Shown here: one piece after another, positions 9,727 through 18,983 of the stretch | Numbering within the stretch: position 1 is the stretch's first letter | How the letters are laid out: every line of letters begins with the position of its first letter | Assembly: GCF_002214805.1 (NCBI RefSeq) | Contig: NZ_CP019914.1 | Span: forward strand, 3,038,001 to 3,102,000 | Source of the DNA: Brachyspira hampsonii | GTDB taxonomy: Bacteria > Spirochaetota > Brachyspiria > Brachyspirales > Brachyspiraceae | Direction of reading: 5' to 3' | DNA: 64,000 nucleotides | Position numbers and translations under genes: made by a program | The notes under the pieces: model-generated | The model's database searches: none | Told to the model about the DNA's origin: nothing | Seen by the model: only the letters and a program-made list of their open reading frames with translations

Positions 9727-11073
9727 ATGAGAAAATTAAGCAATACAAATTTTTATTCATTAAAAGATTCAGATGATATTTTTCTTATTCATAAGGAAAA
9801 TAAGAATTTTATAAAGTACAAAGAGTTTGTTTCTGATATAGTTAAAAGTTTAGAATATATTTCTAAATTTGAAGAAGATACTATTACAATATTTATTGAA
9901 AATGCATATAGATTTATTTCAGTTATTACTGCCGGATTTATTCTTAAAAAAAGAGTAAATGTTTTAAACAATAATAGCCCTAAATATGTTGAAAGCATAA
10001 TAGACAGCTCTATGGTTTATATATCAGATACAGAAAAATCGAGTTTAAATTTAGATGAAGTTTTTGAAAGCAAATGTAATGATAAATGGTTTGATGTACT
10101 TAAAGAAACAGTAATAGATGAAAATGTATATATCAATTTTTATACCTCAGGCTCTACAGGACATCCTAAACTTATAGAAAAAACTCTTAAGCAGTTTGAA
10201 GCTGAGGCAGTTAAAATAGTGAATCAATTTACTGATAATATTAAAGATTCTTTATTTTTGTATACAGTGCCTCATTATCATAGTTATGGTTTTGTTTTTG
10301 CTGTGTTGATTCCTTTTATGCTTGAAGTTAGATGTATAAATAATAGAATTAACTATTTAGAGACTGTTAATAATTTTTCAGACTATGAAAAAATTACTAT
10401 AGTTACTACACCTGCTTTTTTAAAGAGAATAGATGAATCCTCTTTAAAAATAAAGTCTAAATGGTATTTATTTTCTTCTACAGGAATGCTTGAAGAGAAA
10501 GTTAATAATCTTTGCAGAGAGATATTTTCTACTGATGTTACAGAAATTTACGGAAGTACTGAGGCTGGTGCTATTGGATACAGAAGAAGAAGTGAAAATC
10601 AATTATGGACAAGGCTTAGTGTTGTAAAAATTAAAGTTGATGAAAATGGAAGTATAGAATGCTGCTCAGGATATACTGGTGATGATGTTTGGATACATGT
10701 GGGTGATGTTGTGAATATGAAGAATGCAGATGAGTTTGAGCTTTTAGGCAGAGAAGATTCTATAGTAAAAATAGAGGGAAAAAGAATAAGTGTACAGCAG
10801 ATAGACAGACAAATACTTATGGATAAGCATTTTAAAGACAGTTATACTATATACTGTAAGTCTGATAAAAGAGAATATATTGCTTCTTTTATAGTAATGA
10901 ATAACAAAAATAGAAATTTGGAAGATATGAAAAAATATGTTATTGATTATTTAAGAGGTTATTTCGAAACGATAGTATTGCCTAAAAAAATATATTTTGT
11001 TGATTCTATACCTAGAAGCGAAATCGGTAAAATCGATAGAAAAGCTCTTGATGCTATAATGGAAGGAAATTAA
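9727..11073 (+). CDS. AMP-dependent acyl/aryl ligase (starter-unit activation)
   Basis: 448-residue ANL-superfamily enzyme. Adenylation motifs are visible in order: NFYTSGSTGHPK (phosphate loop), YGSTEAGAIGYR, HVGDVV, LLGREDSIVKIEGKRIS (hinge), and the C-terminal catalytic lysine in PRSEIGKIDRKAL. In aryl-polyene clusters the equivalent ligase (ApeH type) loads an aryl or fatty acid on the ACP to start the chain. It begins 8 bases after the ACP gene. No aryl-acid-producing lyase is seen nearby, so the starter acid is open. Confidence 0.88.
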   Translation: MRKLSNTNFYSLKDSDDIFLIHKENKNFIKYKEFVSDIVKSLEYISKFEEDTITIFIENAYRFISVITAGFILKKRVNVLNNNSPKYVESIIDSSMVYISDTEKSSLNLDEVFESKCNDKWFDVLKETVIDENVYINFYTSGSTGHPKLIEKTLKQFEAEAVKIVNQFTDNIKDSLFLYTVPHYHSYGFVFAVLIPFMLEVRCINNRINYLETVNNFSDYEKITIVTTPAFLKRIDESSLKIKSKWYLFSSTGMLEEKVNNLCREIFSTDVTEIYGSTEAGAIGYRRRSENQLWTRLSVVKIKVDENGSIECCSGYTGDDVWIHVGDVVNMKNADEFELLGREDSIVKIEGKRISVQQIDRQILMDKHFKDSYTIYCKSDKREYIASFIVMNNKNRNLEDMKKYVIDYLRGYFETIVLPKKIYFVDSIPRSEIGKIDRKALDAIMEGN

Positions 11074-11074
11074 T

Positions 11075-11419
11075 TTGGATAATTATATTGATTATAAAGA
11101 TTATAAGATAGAAGAAAAAACTTCTGATATGTTTAGAGTAAAAGTTTTTGTAGATGAAAGAATGCCTTATTTTGACGGTCATTTTGAAAACTTTAAACTT
11201 TTACCTGCTATAGCTCAGGTTAAAATTACTCTTGATATATGTAAAAGTATTTTTAGCAGAGATTTTTCTGTCAATAAACTTTTAAAATTAAAATTTACAA
11301 ATATGATTCTTCCAAATACAAATATTTTTATAGAATCTCATTTTTCTGATAATATTATTTCATTTAAAATATATGATAATAATAAAAAATATTCAGACGG
11401 CAAATTGTATTTTTCTTAA
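11075..11419 (+). CDS. Hot-dog 3-hydroxyacyl-ACP dehydratase (ApeI type)
   Basis: 114 residues, one hot-dog domain. MPYFDGHFENFKLLPAIAQV aligns with the FabZ/ApeI segment normally read as F.GHFP..P.LPG..Q; the histidine is kept, and the usual PG is replaced by PA. The start is a TTG at 11075, supported by GGAAGG ending about 8 bases before it and by the preceding stop. It probably dehydrates 3-hydroxyacyl-ACP during polyene assembly, paired with the second dehydratase at 16953. Confidence 0.78.
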   Translation: MDNYIDYKDYKIEEKTSDMFRVKVFVDERMPYFDGHFENFKLLPAIAQVKITLDICKSIFSRDFSVNKLLKLKFTNMILPNTNIFIESHFSDNIISFKIYDNNKKYSDGKLYFS

Positions 11420-11429
11420 AGGTTTTCGT

Positions 11430-12392
11430 ATGGCTCATTGGACGGAAGAAAAAGAAATAGGTAAGAGATGGAAAGCATTATTCTCTATATCTGTTTATAA
11501 AATTTTAGGAAGAACTTTTGTAATACTTTATCTTATTCCTATAAGTATATTTTATTTTTTTTATTCCAAAACTAGGATGCAGGCTTCCAGAAAATACTTA
11601 AAAAAAATGTCTGAATATAATAAAAAAATCAAATCGAATTTTATTTGTTCTTATAAGCATTTACTTTCATTTGTTGTATCTGTTTCAGAAAAATTTTCGG
11701 CTTGGAATGGAGATATATCTATAACTGATTTAGTAGTAAAAACTAAGGATAGTTATAATGAAGTTATTGATTTGCTTAATAAAAAAAGGGGAATGATAAT
11801 ATTATTTTCTCATATAGGAAATATTGAACTTTTAAAGGCATTAGCAGCTATTAATGAAGGCAATCCTATAAAAAACTATAAAATAAATATAATAATAGAT
11901 CCTAAAGTAAATAAAAATGTTAATATAGTTCTCAGTGAGGGTAAGAATAATTCTTCTATAGATTTTATAGATGCTTCTAATATAGGACCTCATACTATAA
12001 TAAGTATTGAGGATAAATTAAATAATGGTGAGATAGTAGCGATAGCAGGAGACAGAACTAGCAATAAAACTGATAAAGTTAATTATATAAATTTTTTAGG
12101 AGAAGAAGCACCTTTTCCATGCGGAGCTTTTTTGATACCTATTTTACTTAGATATCCTGTTTATTATTTCTTTGCTTTGAGAGAGAATGACAAAATACTT
12201 TCAAAGAAATATAATTTTTATATATATCCTTCAAAGATAAAATTGAATGATGAAGAATTAAAAAATAGAAAAAAGAAAAATGAAGTTATATTAGAATTAA
12301 CAAAAGAATTTGCTTCCATTATAGAACAAAAAGCTATAGAATATCCATATCAGTGGTATAATTTTCATGATTTTTGGTATAAAGGGGATTAA
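11430..12392 (+). CDS. LpxL/HtrB-like acyltransferase (LPLAT family)
   Basis: 320 residues with one N-terminal membrane segment (about 25-45). LPLAT motifs follow: FSHIGNIELL (catalytic His with acidic partner), GDRTSNK and FLGEEAPFPCGAF. I place the start at ATG 11430, after TAAAGG; the open frame from 11373 overlaps the dehydratase gene and lacks an RBS. In aryl-polyene clusters an acyltransferase of this kind, sometimes fused to a glycosyltransferase, is thought to attach the chain to a lipid anchor. Only the acyltransferase part exists here. Confidence 0.85.
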   Translation: MAHWTEEKEIGKRWKALFSISVYKILGRTFVILYLIPISIFYFFYSKTRMQASRKYLKKMSEYNKKIKSNFICSYKHLLSFVVSVSEKFSAWNGDISITDLVVKTKDSYNEVIDLLNKKRGMIILFSHIGNIELLKALAAINEGNPIKNYKINIIIDPKVNKNVNIVLSEGKNNSSIDFIDASNIGPHTIISIEDKLNNGEIVAIAGDRTSNKTDKVNYINFLGEEAPFPCGAFLIPILLRYPVYYFFALRENDKILSKKYNFYIYPSKIKLNDEELKNRKKKNEVILELTKEFASIIEQKAIEYPYQWYNFHDFWYKGD

Positions 12393-12395
12393 TTT

Positions 12396-12827
12396 ATGTC
12401 AAATAAAAAATATTATTTAGAAAATGATTGTTATATAAAGCCGTCTTTTTATGATTTGGATCCTATGGGTGTTGTTTGGCATGGTAATTATATAAAGTTT
12501 ATGGAGCAGGCTAGGGAGGCTATGCTTGAAATTATAGATTATAATTATGATATTATGACTTCTAAAGGTGTTATGTGGCCTATAGTAAAATTAGAAATTA
12601 AATATATAAATTCTATTAAATTAAATCAAAAGATTAGGATACATACGGCAATTACTGAATATTTAAATGGTATGAGAGTGGAATATACTTTTTATGATGA
12701 AAATAATAAAATCATATCAAAATCAAGCACATTGCAAATGCCTATAGATTCAGAAACTAGAAAAGGTTTTTTGAATAATCCTAAAGATTTTATAGATAGA
12801 ATAGAAAAAATTAATAATAATGGATAA
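12396..12827 (+). CDS. 4HBT hot-dog thioesterase (ApeK type)
   Basis: 143-residue YbgC/4HBT-family protein. The motif DPMGVVWHGNYIKFMEQARE (D22 as catalytic Asp) is complete. It starts three bases after the acyltransferase stop. In aryl-polyene clusters the matching thioesterase releases or proof-reads ACP-bound chains. Substrate is inferred from context. Confidence 0.88.
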   Translation: MSNKKYYLENDCYIKPSFYDLDPMGVVWHGNYIKFMEQAREAMLEIIDYNYDIMTSKGVMWPIVKLEIKYINSIKLNQKIRIHTAITEYLNGMRVEYTFYDENNKIISKSSTLQMPIDSETRKGFLNNPKDFIDRIEKINNNG

Positions 12828-12832
12828 TCAAT

Positions 12833-13411
12833 ATGAAAAATATTTATTTTATAATTATGATTTCTTTTGTATTTACATCTGTTTTGCTTACTCAGGTTAA
12901 AGATGAATATAAAAATGCAAAACTATTGAAAGGCAATTATACTCAAATAGTAACTCAGAAAGGAAGAAGTTTTGAATCTTCAGGTGATTTTATTATAGTA
13001 AATGGTTATGGTATATGCTGGTTTACTAAAAGTCCGAAAGAGTCTATAACAGTAATGGGTGAAAAAAATGTAGTTCAGATAATGCCTGACGGAAAAAAGA
13101 AAGTTATGGCTGATTCTAATAATGCTATGTTTGCTCATATAGCTAATATAATAAAATCAATTTTTACTTATGATGATAAAACTATAAATGAATCATTTAA
13201 TCAAAATATGAATGGAAATATTGCAGTTTATAGTCCTAAAACTAATGAGCTTAAAAAAATAATAGAAAAAATAGAAGTAACTTTTTCTAGTGCCGGATAT
13301 ATAGAAAAAATAAAAATGTATTCTTCTAATAACAGTACAACAGAATATATAATGAAAGTTTTATCTAAATCTAATACAGTAACATCTGAGGAGATAAAAT
13401 ATTTTGAATAA
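12833..13411 (+). CDS. LolA-like periplasmic lipid carrier
   Basis: 192 residues with an N-terminal signal peptide (about 1-20). The mature part has LolA/DUF features: LLKGNYTQIVTQKGRSFESSGDFII, a GICWFTKSPKESITVMG strand pair and a C-terminal VTFSSAGYIEKIKMYSS strand. It overlaps the exporter gene that follows by eight bases, which fits a periplasmic shuttle paired with an MMPL pump, as in ApeL-ApeM. Likely moves the finished lipid across the periplasm. Confidence 0.82.
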   Translation: MKNIYFIIMISFVFTSVLLTQVKDEYKNAKLLKGNYTQIVTQKGRSFESSGDFIIVNGYGICWFTKSPKESITVMGEKNVVQIMPDGKKKVMADSNNAMFAHIANIIKSIFTYDDKTINESFNQNMNGNIAVYSPKTNELKKIIEKIEVTFSSAGYIEKIKMYSSNNSTTEYIMKVLSKSNTVTSEEIKYFE

Positions 13412-15710
13412 AACTATTCTAGATAATAGAAGAAATATTTTTACGATTATTTGGATAATTTTTCATTTATTTGCAGTTATATTATTTTTAGTAAGATTTG
13501 AAAAAACTGCAAAAATAGATACTAATTTTTTGTCTATAACACCTAAGTTCTTAGAAGATAAAGATTTTCAAAAACCTTTGGAAGATTTCTTTTATAAAAA
13601 TTCAAGCAGTGTAAAAATATTTATAGAAAGTGAAAATTTTGATGATGCCAAGTATAATGCATTAAAATTAGATGAATATATAAAACAGTCTTATAGTAAT
13701 GTTTCAGTTAATTTATATTCTAGAAATTATGATGATATTTTAGGTACAATGATAAAATATAAATATCAGCTTCTTTCAAAAGAGATAAGAAATTATTTAT
13801 TGAATGATGAGGAGTATATTGTTGCTGAAAATGCTTTAGCAAATTTTTATTCTCCTTTTTTTATACCTATAGTTGATAATATTGAAGATGATCCTTTTTT
13901 AACTGTTAATTCAAAAATAAATGAGATTCTCACTTCAGAAAATAATTTGCAGTCTAGAGATTCAATACAATTTATAAATTATAATGATAAATATAATATT
14001 CTTGTTAATATTGACATGCCTAAAAATATTGACAATGAAAAGTTTTTTAATGATATTACAGAGTATTTAAAAATATTAGAAAGAGAAGGAAGTATAAATA
14101 CATATATTTCAGGCGTACCAGTGCATACTTATTATAGTCAGAAAAGTGCTAAGTTTGAAATTACTATTATATCTATAGTGTCATTTATTGTTATTTGTCT
14201 TATATTTATTTTTATATTCAAATCTTTGAAGCCTTATATAATTTCTATGTGTACCATATTATTATCCGGCTTATCAGCATTTTTATATTCATCTGTATTT
14301 TTTGATTCCATTCATATATTTACATTTGTATTCGGAACAAGCCTTATAGGTATATCAATAGACCATTCTATACATTTTATAACTGAATGGTATAATGAAG
14401 AAGATAAAAAAGAAGTATTAAGAAAAATATTTCCAAGCATGCTTTTGGGATTTGTAACTACTATAGTGAGTTATTTGTCATTATCTTTAACTTCTCTTAT
14501 ATTATTGAAACAGATAGCGGTATTTTCCATATTCGGACTTTTAAGCTCTTTTCTTACAGTAAACATAATATATCCGTTATTATTTAAAAACGATAAAAGT
14601 GTGATAAATAAGTCTATACTTAATAAAAGTAAGAATATCTTAAATGATTATATAAAAATAATAAGCATAAAAAATGTATTAATTATATTGACAGCGGTTA
14701 TTATAGTTTCTATAATATTCATACCCAAAATAAAAGTAAATTTTTCTGCTAATCAGCTTTATAACACACCTAATTTTTTATTAAATAGTGAAAGGGAAGT
14801 TTATAAAAGATTAAATACATCTCTAGCAAAAAATATTATTATTTCAAGAGGAGATACTCTTTCAAAGGCATTATATGCCGAAGAGAGTATAGAAGATAAT
14901 TTCAGTAATAATAATTATACGGCTATATCTAAGATACTATATTCAGAAGAGAGACAAAGAGATAATGTTAAGTTAGTAAATGATAAATTAATGCCTATAT
15001 TAAAAAAACAGACTGATGCTCTGAGTTTAGATGATAATTCCTACAATAGAATAAAATCAGAATTTGAAAAAGCTAAAGATGAAGTTCTTGATATAAATAA
15101 AATACTTGAAAATACAAATTTCAATGATTTAAATAAAATTATAGTTACTAATAATAATAAATATTTTATTATAGCAACAAGTGATTATGATACAAATAAT
15201 ATAATAAAATCGGATAATAATGATGTAAAAATATTTAATATAAGCGAAGAAATTAATGATGCTTTGGATAATACGGCAAAAACTGCTGTAAAAATGGCTG
15301 TAATTGCTTATATTATAATATTTATAGCTATGATGATATTTTTTGAAACTAGCAAGGCTATAGCTATAATAATTGTACAGTTGATGTCTGTATTAATAAA
15401 TTTATCAATACACTCTATATTCGGTATTAATATAAATATATTTTCTATATTTGCTTTGATACTTTCAATAGGAATATCAATAGATTATTCTATATTTTTC
15501 TCAAATAGTGCTGCAGATAAAGAGATTACATTTTTAGCTGTATTTTTATCCATGATGACAACTGTATTATCATTCGGTACATTAGCATTCAGCAGTTTTA
15601 TACCTGTAAAATCTTTCGGGTTATTTTTGTTTATTGGAATTTTATCATCATTTATAATTTCACCTGTACTATTTAATTTTAATAAATTGATAAAAAATAA
15701 TAGTGATTAA
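13404..15710 (+). CDS. MMPL/RND-family exporter (ApeM type)
   Basis: 768 residues in two RND halves. Each half has one N-terminal helix, a large periplasmic domain and a five-helix bundle (about 250-390 and 630-765). GISIDHSIHF and GISIDYSIFF are the paired RND helix-4 motifs with the conserved Asp residues. The start is TTG 13404, with GAGGAG about ten bases before it, overlapping the carrier gene. Aryl-polyene clusters carry this class of pump for moving the lipid from the inner membrane. Confidence 0.9.
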   Translation: MNKTILDNRRNIFTIIWIIFHLFAVILFLVRFEKTAKIDTNFLSITPKFLEDKDFQKPLEDFFYKNSSSVKIFIESENFDDAKYNALKLDEYIKQSYSNVSVNLYSRNYDDILGTMIKYKYQLLSKEIRNYLLNDEEYIVAENALANFYSPFFIPIVDNIEDDPFLTVNSKINEILTSENNLQSRDSIQFINYNDKYNILVNIDMPKNIDNEKFFNDITEYLKILEREGSINTYISGVPVHTYYSQKSAKFEITIISIVSFIVICLIFIFIFKSLKPYIISMCTILLSGLSAFLYSSVFFDSIHIFTFVFGTSLIGISIDHSIHFITEWYNEEDKKEVLRKIFPSMLLGFVTTIVSYLSLSLTSLILLKQIAVFSIFGLLSSFLTVNIIYPLLFKNDKSVINKSILNKSKNILNDYIKIISIKNVLIILTAVIIVSIIFIPKIKVNFSANQLYNTPNFLLNSEREVYKRLNTSLAKNIIISRGDTLSKALYAEESIEDNFSNNNYTAISKILYSEERQRDNVKLVNDKLMPILKKQTDALSLDDNSYNRIKSEFEKAKDEVLDINKILENTNFNDLNKIIVTNNNKYFIIATSDYDTNNIIKSDNNDVKIFNISEEINDALDNTAKTAVKMAVIAYIIIFIAMMIFFETSKAIAIIIVQLMSVLINLSIHSIFGININIFSIFALILSIGISIDYSIFFSNSAADKEITFLAVFLSMMTTVLSFGTLAFSSFIPVKSFGLFLFIGILSSFIISPVLFNFNKLIKNNSD

Positions 15711-15715
15711 ATAAT

Positions 15716-15744
15716 TTGACTTTTTTGTTATAGAATTATATACT
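15716..15744 (+). promoter_or_regulatory. Internal promoter before the ketosynthase gene
   Basis: TTGACT (15716-15721), a 17-base spacer and TATACT (15739-15744) lie in the only sizeable gap (51 bases) of the operon, 17 bases before the ketosynthase start. It could uncouple ketosynthase-dehydratase-reductase levels from the upstream genes. Confidence 0.6.
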
Positions 15745-15761
15745 CGACTCTGAGGTATTAT

Positions 15762-16934
15762 ATGAGTAATGTATTATTAGATTTCGGAATTATTAATTGT
15801 TTGGCTAGGAATAAGGAAGAATTGTATAATAAATATTTTTTAAACGGAGAATATGGTTTAAAAGAAAATAATGATTATGTTAAAAAATTTTTCTTAGGCA
15901 AAATAGACAATGACTTTTTTAATTTTGAGCTTGATAACCCTTATAATAATAAAATAAATAAAATGGCTTTGCATGCGGTCAATCAATTAAAGCCTATAAT
16001 AGATGAGGCTAAAAAGAGATACGGAAAAAATAGAATATCCGTTATAGTAGGTACTTGTGAGAATGGAAGCGATGAAACTAAGGATTATATATTAAAAGGA
16101 AGTGTAATTGATGAGAAAAAAATATTGATTATGCAAAGCCTTAATATATGCTGTGATTTTTTAAAGAAATATTTTGATGTTTCAGGCATATCATTTACTG
16201 TATCTACTGCATGTACTTCTAGTGCCAATGCTATAATAGCAGCAGATGAGCTTATAAGAAGCGGAGTAATAGATGCTGCTATAGTTGGAGGAGCTGATGT
16301 TGTAACTGACACTGTCGTTTACGGATTTGATTCTCTTGAAGTGGTTGATTATAATAAAACTAATTCTTTTTCAAAAAATAGAAAAGGTATAAATTTAGGA
16401 GAAGGTGCTGCTTTTACAGTTATTGCAAAAGATAATTTAATTGATTCAAAAAATGCTTTATATCTTAAAGGCTATAACAGTAATTCAGATTCTCATCATA
16501 TGACTAGTCCGGATATAAACGGCACTACTACAAGCAAATGTATCAATGATGCTTTAAAACATGCTGATATGAATATAAATGATATAGATTATATTAATCT
16601 TCATGGCACAGGCACTTCAATAAATGATAAAATGGAAAGCACTACTCTAAATATAGTTAATGCTGCTAATATATACTGCAGTTCTAGTAAAACATCATTC
16701 GGTCATACTATAGGGGCAGCAGCTGCTATGGAGCTTGGAGTTTGCTATATTGCACTTTCTGATATTAATAAAGAAAAAATACTTCCTCCGCATTTATATG
16801 ACGGTGAGTATGATGATACATTGGCTAAAATAAATTTGGTTACTAGTAAAGTTAAAGCTGAAAGACTTGAAAATTGTATGAGCGTATCCTTTGGTTTTGG
16901 AGGAAGCAATACTTGTTTGATAGTAGGAAAATAA
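15762..16934 (+). CDS. Beta-ketoacyl-ACP synthase (active ketosynthase, ApeO type)
   Basis: 390-residue FabF-like thiolase-fold enzyme with complete Cys-His-His triad: C151 in STACTSSANAI, H281 in NLHGTGTSIND, H315 in SKTSFGHTIGAA. It extends the chain by decarboxylative condensation with malonyl-ACP. It probably works as a heterodimer with the short chain-length factor at 8703, although the two genes sit at opposite ends of the operon. RBS is GAGG. No second ketosynthase is present. Confidence 0.93.
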   Translation: MSNVLLDFGIINCLARNKEELYNKYFLNGEYGLKENNDYVKKFFLGKIDNDFFNFELDNPYNNKINKMALHAVNQLKPIIDEAKKRYGKNRISVIVGTCENGSDETKDYILKGSVIDEKKILIMQSLNICCDFLKKYFDVSGISFTVSTACTSSANAIIAADELIRSGVIDAAIVGGADVVTDTVVYGFDSLEVVDYNKTNSFSKNRKGINLGEGAAFTVIAKDNLIDSKNALYLKGYNSNSDSHHMTSPDINGTTTSKCINDALKHADMNINDIDYINLHGTGTSINDKMESTTLNIVNAANIYCSSSKTSFGHTIGAAAAMELGVCYIALSDINKEKILPPHLYDGEYDDTLAKINLVTSKVKAERLENCMSVSFGFGGSNTCLIVGK

Positions 16935-16952
16935 TTTTGTATTAATAATATT

Positions 16953-17444
16953 ATGGAAAATAAATATAAATTGAATATACCTCATAAAGGAAAAATGTTA
17001 TTGATAGAAGGTATATCTGATATAAATTTTGATGATAAAGAGATACTTTCTTTTGCAGATATTAAGAAAGATAATATTTTTTATGATATTTCAGAACCTG
17101 AAGGTATAGACTCTTATATATTTACTGAATATGCAGCACAGACTGTGGCGGCTTATAATGGTGCTTTATCAGATAATGATGATAATAAAAGAATAGGGTT
17201 TATTTTAAATATAAAAAAAGCTGATTGTTATATAAAAAAGATAAAATCTGATAATAGGGTTTATATATTTGTAAAAGAAACTTTTAATGATAAAAAAATT
17301 GCTTATTATGATGCAGAGGCTGTTCTTTATAATGATGATATAAATACTTTAGATGAATATAAAAAAATAGTTAATGATGGTAATAAAATTATGGACTGTT
17401 CTATAATGGTTATGGAAAGTTCTGCTGATGTTTTTAACATATAG
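16953..17444 (+). CDS. FabA/ApeP-like 3-hydroxyacyl-ACP dehydratase
   Basis: 163 residues. The N-terminal IPHKGKMLLIEGI motif and FTEYAAQTVAAYNGAL helix match the ApeP family of hot-dog dehydratases (normally PHRGPMLLLD and QA.A...G). It starts 18 bases after the ketosynthase and ends just before the reductase. In aryl-polyene systems two dehydratases act in the iterative cycle that leaves all double bonds in place. Confidence 0.8.
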   Translation: MENKYKLNIPHKGKMLLIEGISDINFDDKEILSFADIKKDNIFYDISEPEGIDSYIFTEYAAQTVAAYNGALSDNDDNKRIGFILNIKKADCYIKKIKSDNRVYIFVKETFNDKKIAYYDAEAVLYNDDINTLDEYKKIVNDGNKIMDCSIMVMESSADVFNI

Positions 17445-17460
17445 GATAAACGGATATAAA

Positions 17461-18189
17461 ATGAAAAATAAATCTATTTTAATAACAGGTGCTTCAGGAA
17501 GTATAGGGTTTGCTATATCAAAAAAAGTTATAGAAAACGGATACGATGCTGTAATGTGCTACAATAAAAATGATTCTTTTATAGAAAAAATAAAATGTTT
17601 TGCAAAGGATTATGATGTTAATATAAGATTTTTGAAAATGAATATTACAGACAGAGAAGAAGTTAAAAATATTCTTGTTAAAGATATAGAAGAAAACGGC
17701 TCTTATTATGGTGTAGTGCTTTCATCTGGAATAACTATGGACAATGCTTTTCCTGCTATGACTGAAGATGAATGGGACAATGTTATAGATGTTAATCTTA
17801 AAAGTTTTTATAATGTAGTTAATCCTATTATTATGCATATAATAAGAGCAAGAAAAGGCGGAAGAATTATAGCAATAAGTTCAATATCCGGAATTATTGG
17901 TAATAGGGGGCAGGTTAATTATGCTGCTTCTAAGGCGGGACTAATAGGTGCTGTTAAATCTTTAGCTATAGAATTGGGTAAAAGAAATATTACTGTAAAT
18001 TGTATTGCTCCGGGTATTATTGAAAGCGAGATGATAAATGATGAAATAATAGAGTATGCTAAAAATATGATAGCTTTAAAAAGAATAGGGAAACCTGAAG
18101 ATGTTGCTAATGCTGTAAATTTCTTATTGTCTGATGATTCTAATTATATTACTAAACAGGTTATAAGTGTTGACGGTGGAATGTATTAA
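17461..18189 (+). CDS. 3-oxoacyl-ACP reductase (FabG/ApeQ type)
   Basis: 242-residue short-chain dehydrogenase. NADPH-binding TGASGSIG is at 9-16; catalytic S141, Y154 and K158 lie in ISSISG and YAASKAG; the C terminus ends VISVDGGMY as in FabG. I choose ATG 17461; an in-frame start at 17428 overlaps the dehydratase gene and has no RBS. It reduces the beta-keto group in each elongation cycle. Last gene of the operon; no strong terminator follows. Confidence 0.92.
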   Translation: MKNKSILITGASGSIGFAISKKVIENGYDAVMCYNKNDSFIEKIKCFAKDYDVNIRFLKMNITDREEVKNILVKDIEENGSYYGVVLSSGITMDNAFPAMTEDEWDNVIDVNLKSFYNVVNPIIMHIIRARKGGRIIAISSISGIIGNRGQVNYAASKAGLIGAVKSLAIELGKRNITVNCIAPGIIESEMINDEIIEYAKNMIALKRIGKPEDVANAVNFLLSDDSNYITKQVISVDGGMY

Positions 18190-18266
18190 TTATTTTACAA
18201 AAAATATTTTACAAATATTACTTTAATTATATTATATATAATAGCTATATATATATTGAGTTATTT

Positions 18267-18935
18267 ATGAAAAATTTAATAAATATTATTTTCACTTTTG
18301 CTTTATTAGTTAATGTATCTTATGCCTTGACTGATAATGAAAGCCAATTTTTAAAATCCTGTGAAGAGGGTAAATATGATGCAGTTGTATCTTTTATAAA
18401 TAAAAAGGTTAATATTGACACTGTATCAGAAGACGGAGTTACAGGATTAATGCTTGCCTCACATCATGGGCATACTGCTATTGTAAGGCTTTTGATTAAT
18501 TCTAAAGCGGATCCGAATATTGCTGATAAAGTAGGATATACTGCTTTATTAATGGCTGCTGCAGGCGGATATAATGATATTATAAAGATTTTATTAAAGG
18601 CAAAAGCCGATGTCAATGCTGCCAACAGTTATGGAGAAACCGCTTTGCATATAGCTTCATATAAATTGTATGCTGATATAGTTCAGACTTTGATTGATTA
18701 TAAAGTGAATATAAATGCTGTTAATGATGACGGAGATAATGCTTTAATAATGGTCTTTATGTCGGCTGATAAAAGTGAGAATATGCTTCCTGTTGCTAAA
18801 CTGCTTTGCGACAATGGTATAGATGTTAATGCCAAAGATAAAAATGGAAGAACTGCACTTACTTATGTTAAAAATAATTATAAAAAGCCTGATACTTTGA
18901 TATCATTTTTAACAGAATATGGTGCTTCTGAATAA
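18267..18935 (+). CDS. Exported ankyrin-repeat protein
   Basis: 222 residues with a clear signal peptide (MKNLINIIFTFALLVNVSYA). About five ankyrin repeats follow (for example GVTGLMLASHHGHTAIVRLLINSKADPN and GETALHIASYKLYADIV). It is transcribed from its own start region, 77 bases after the polyene operon. Ankyrin proteins bind other proteins; a periplasmic or surface partner is expected but unknown. Confidence 0.9.
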   Translation: MKNLINIIFTFALLVNVSYALTDNESQFLKSCEEGKYDAVVSFINKKVNIDTVSEDGVTGLMLASHHGHTAIVRLLINSKADPNIADKVGYTALLMAAAGGYNDIIKILLKAKADVNAANSYGETALHIASYKLYADIVQTLIDYKVNINAVNDDGDNALIMVFMSADKSENMLPVAKLLCDNGIDVNAKDKNGRTALTYVKNNYKKPDTLISFLTEYGASE

Positions 18936-18983
18936 TATTTTATAAATTTTTAATTAATTATAATTTATTTTAAGGATTATTAA

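Noticed and set aside
11373-11429. Upstream start of the acyltransferase
   Set aside because: It overlaps the dehydratase gene and has no RBS; ATG 11430 follows TAAAGG. Similar upstream starts at 17428, 21939, 41569 and 57974 were rejected for the same kind of reason.
16085-16312. Minus-strand open frame inside the ketosynthase gene
   Set aside because: It is the antisense shadow of a gene with intact catalytic motifs and has no RBS; the same applies to many other short antisense frames in the window.
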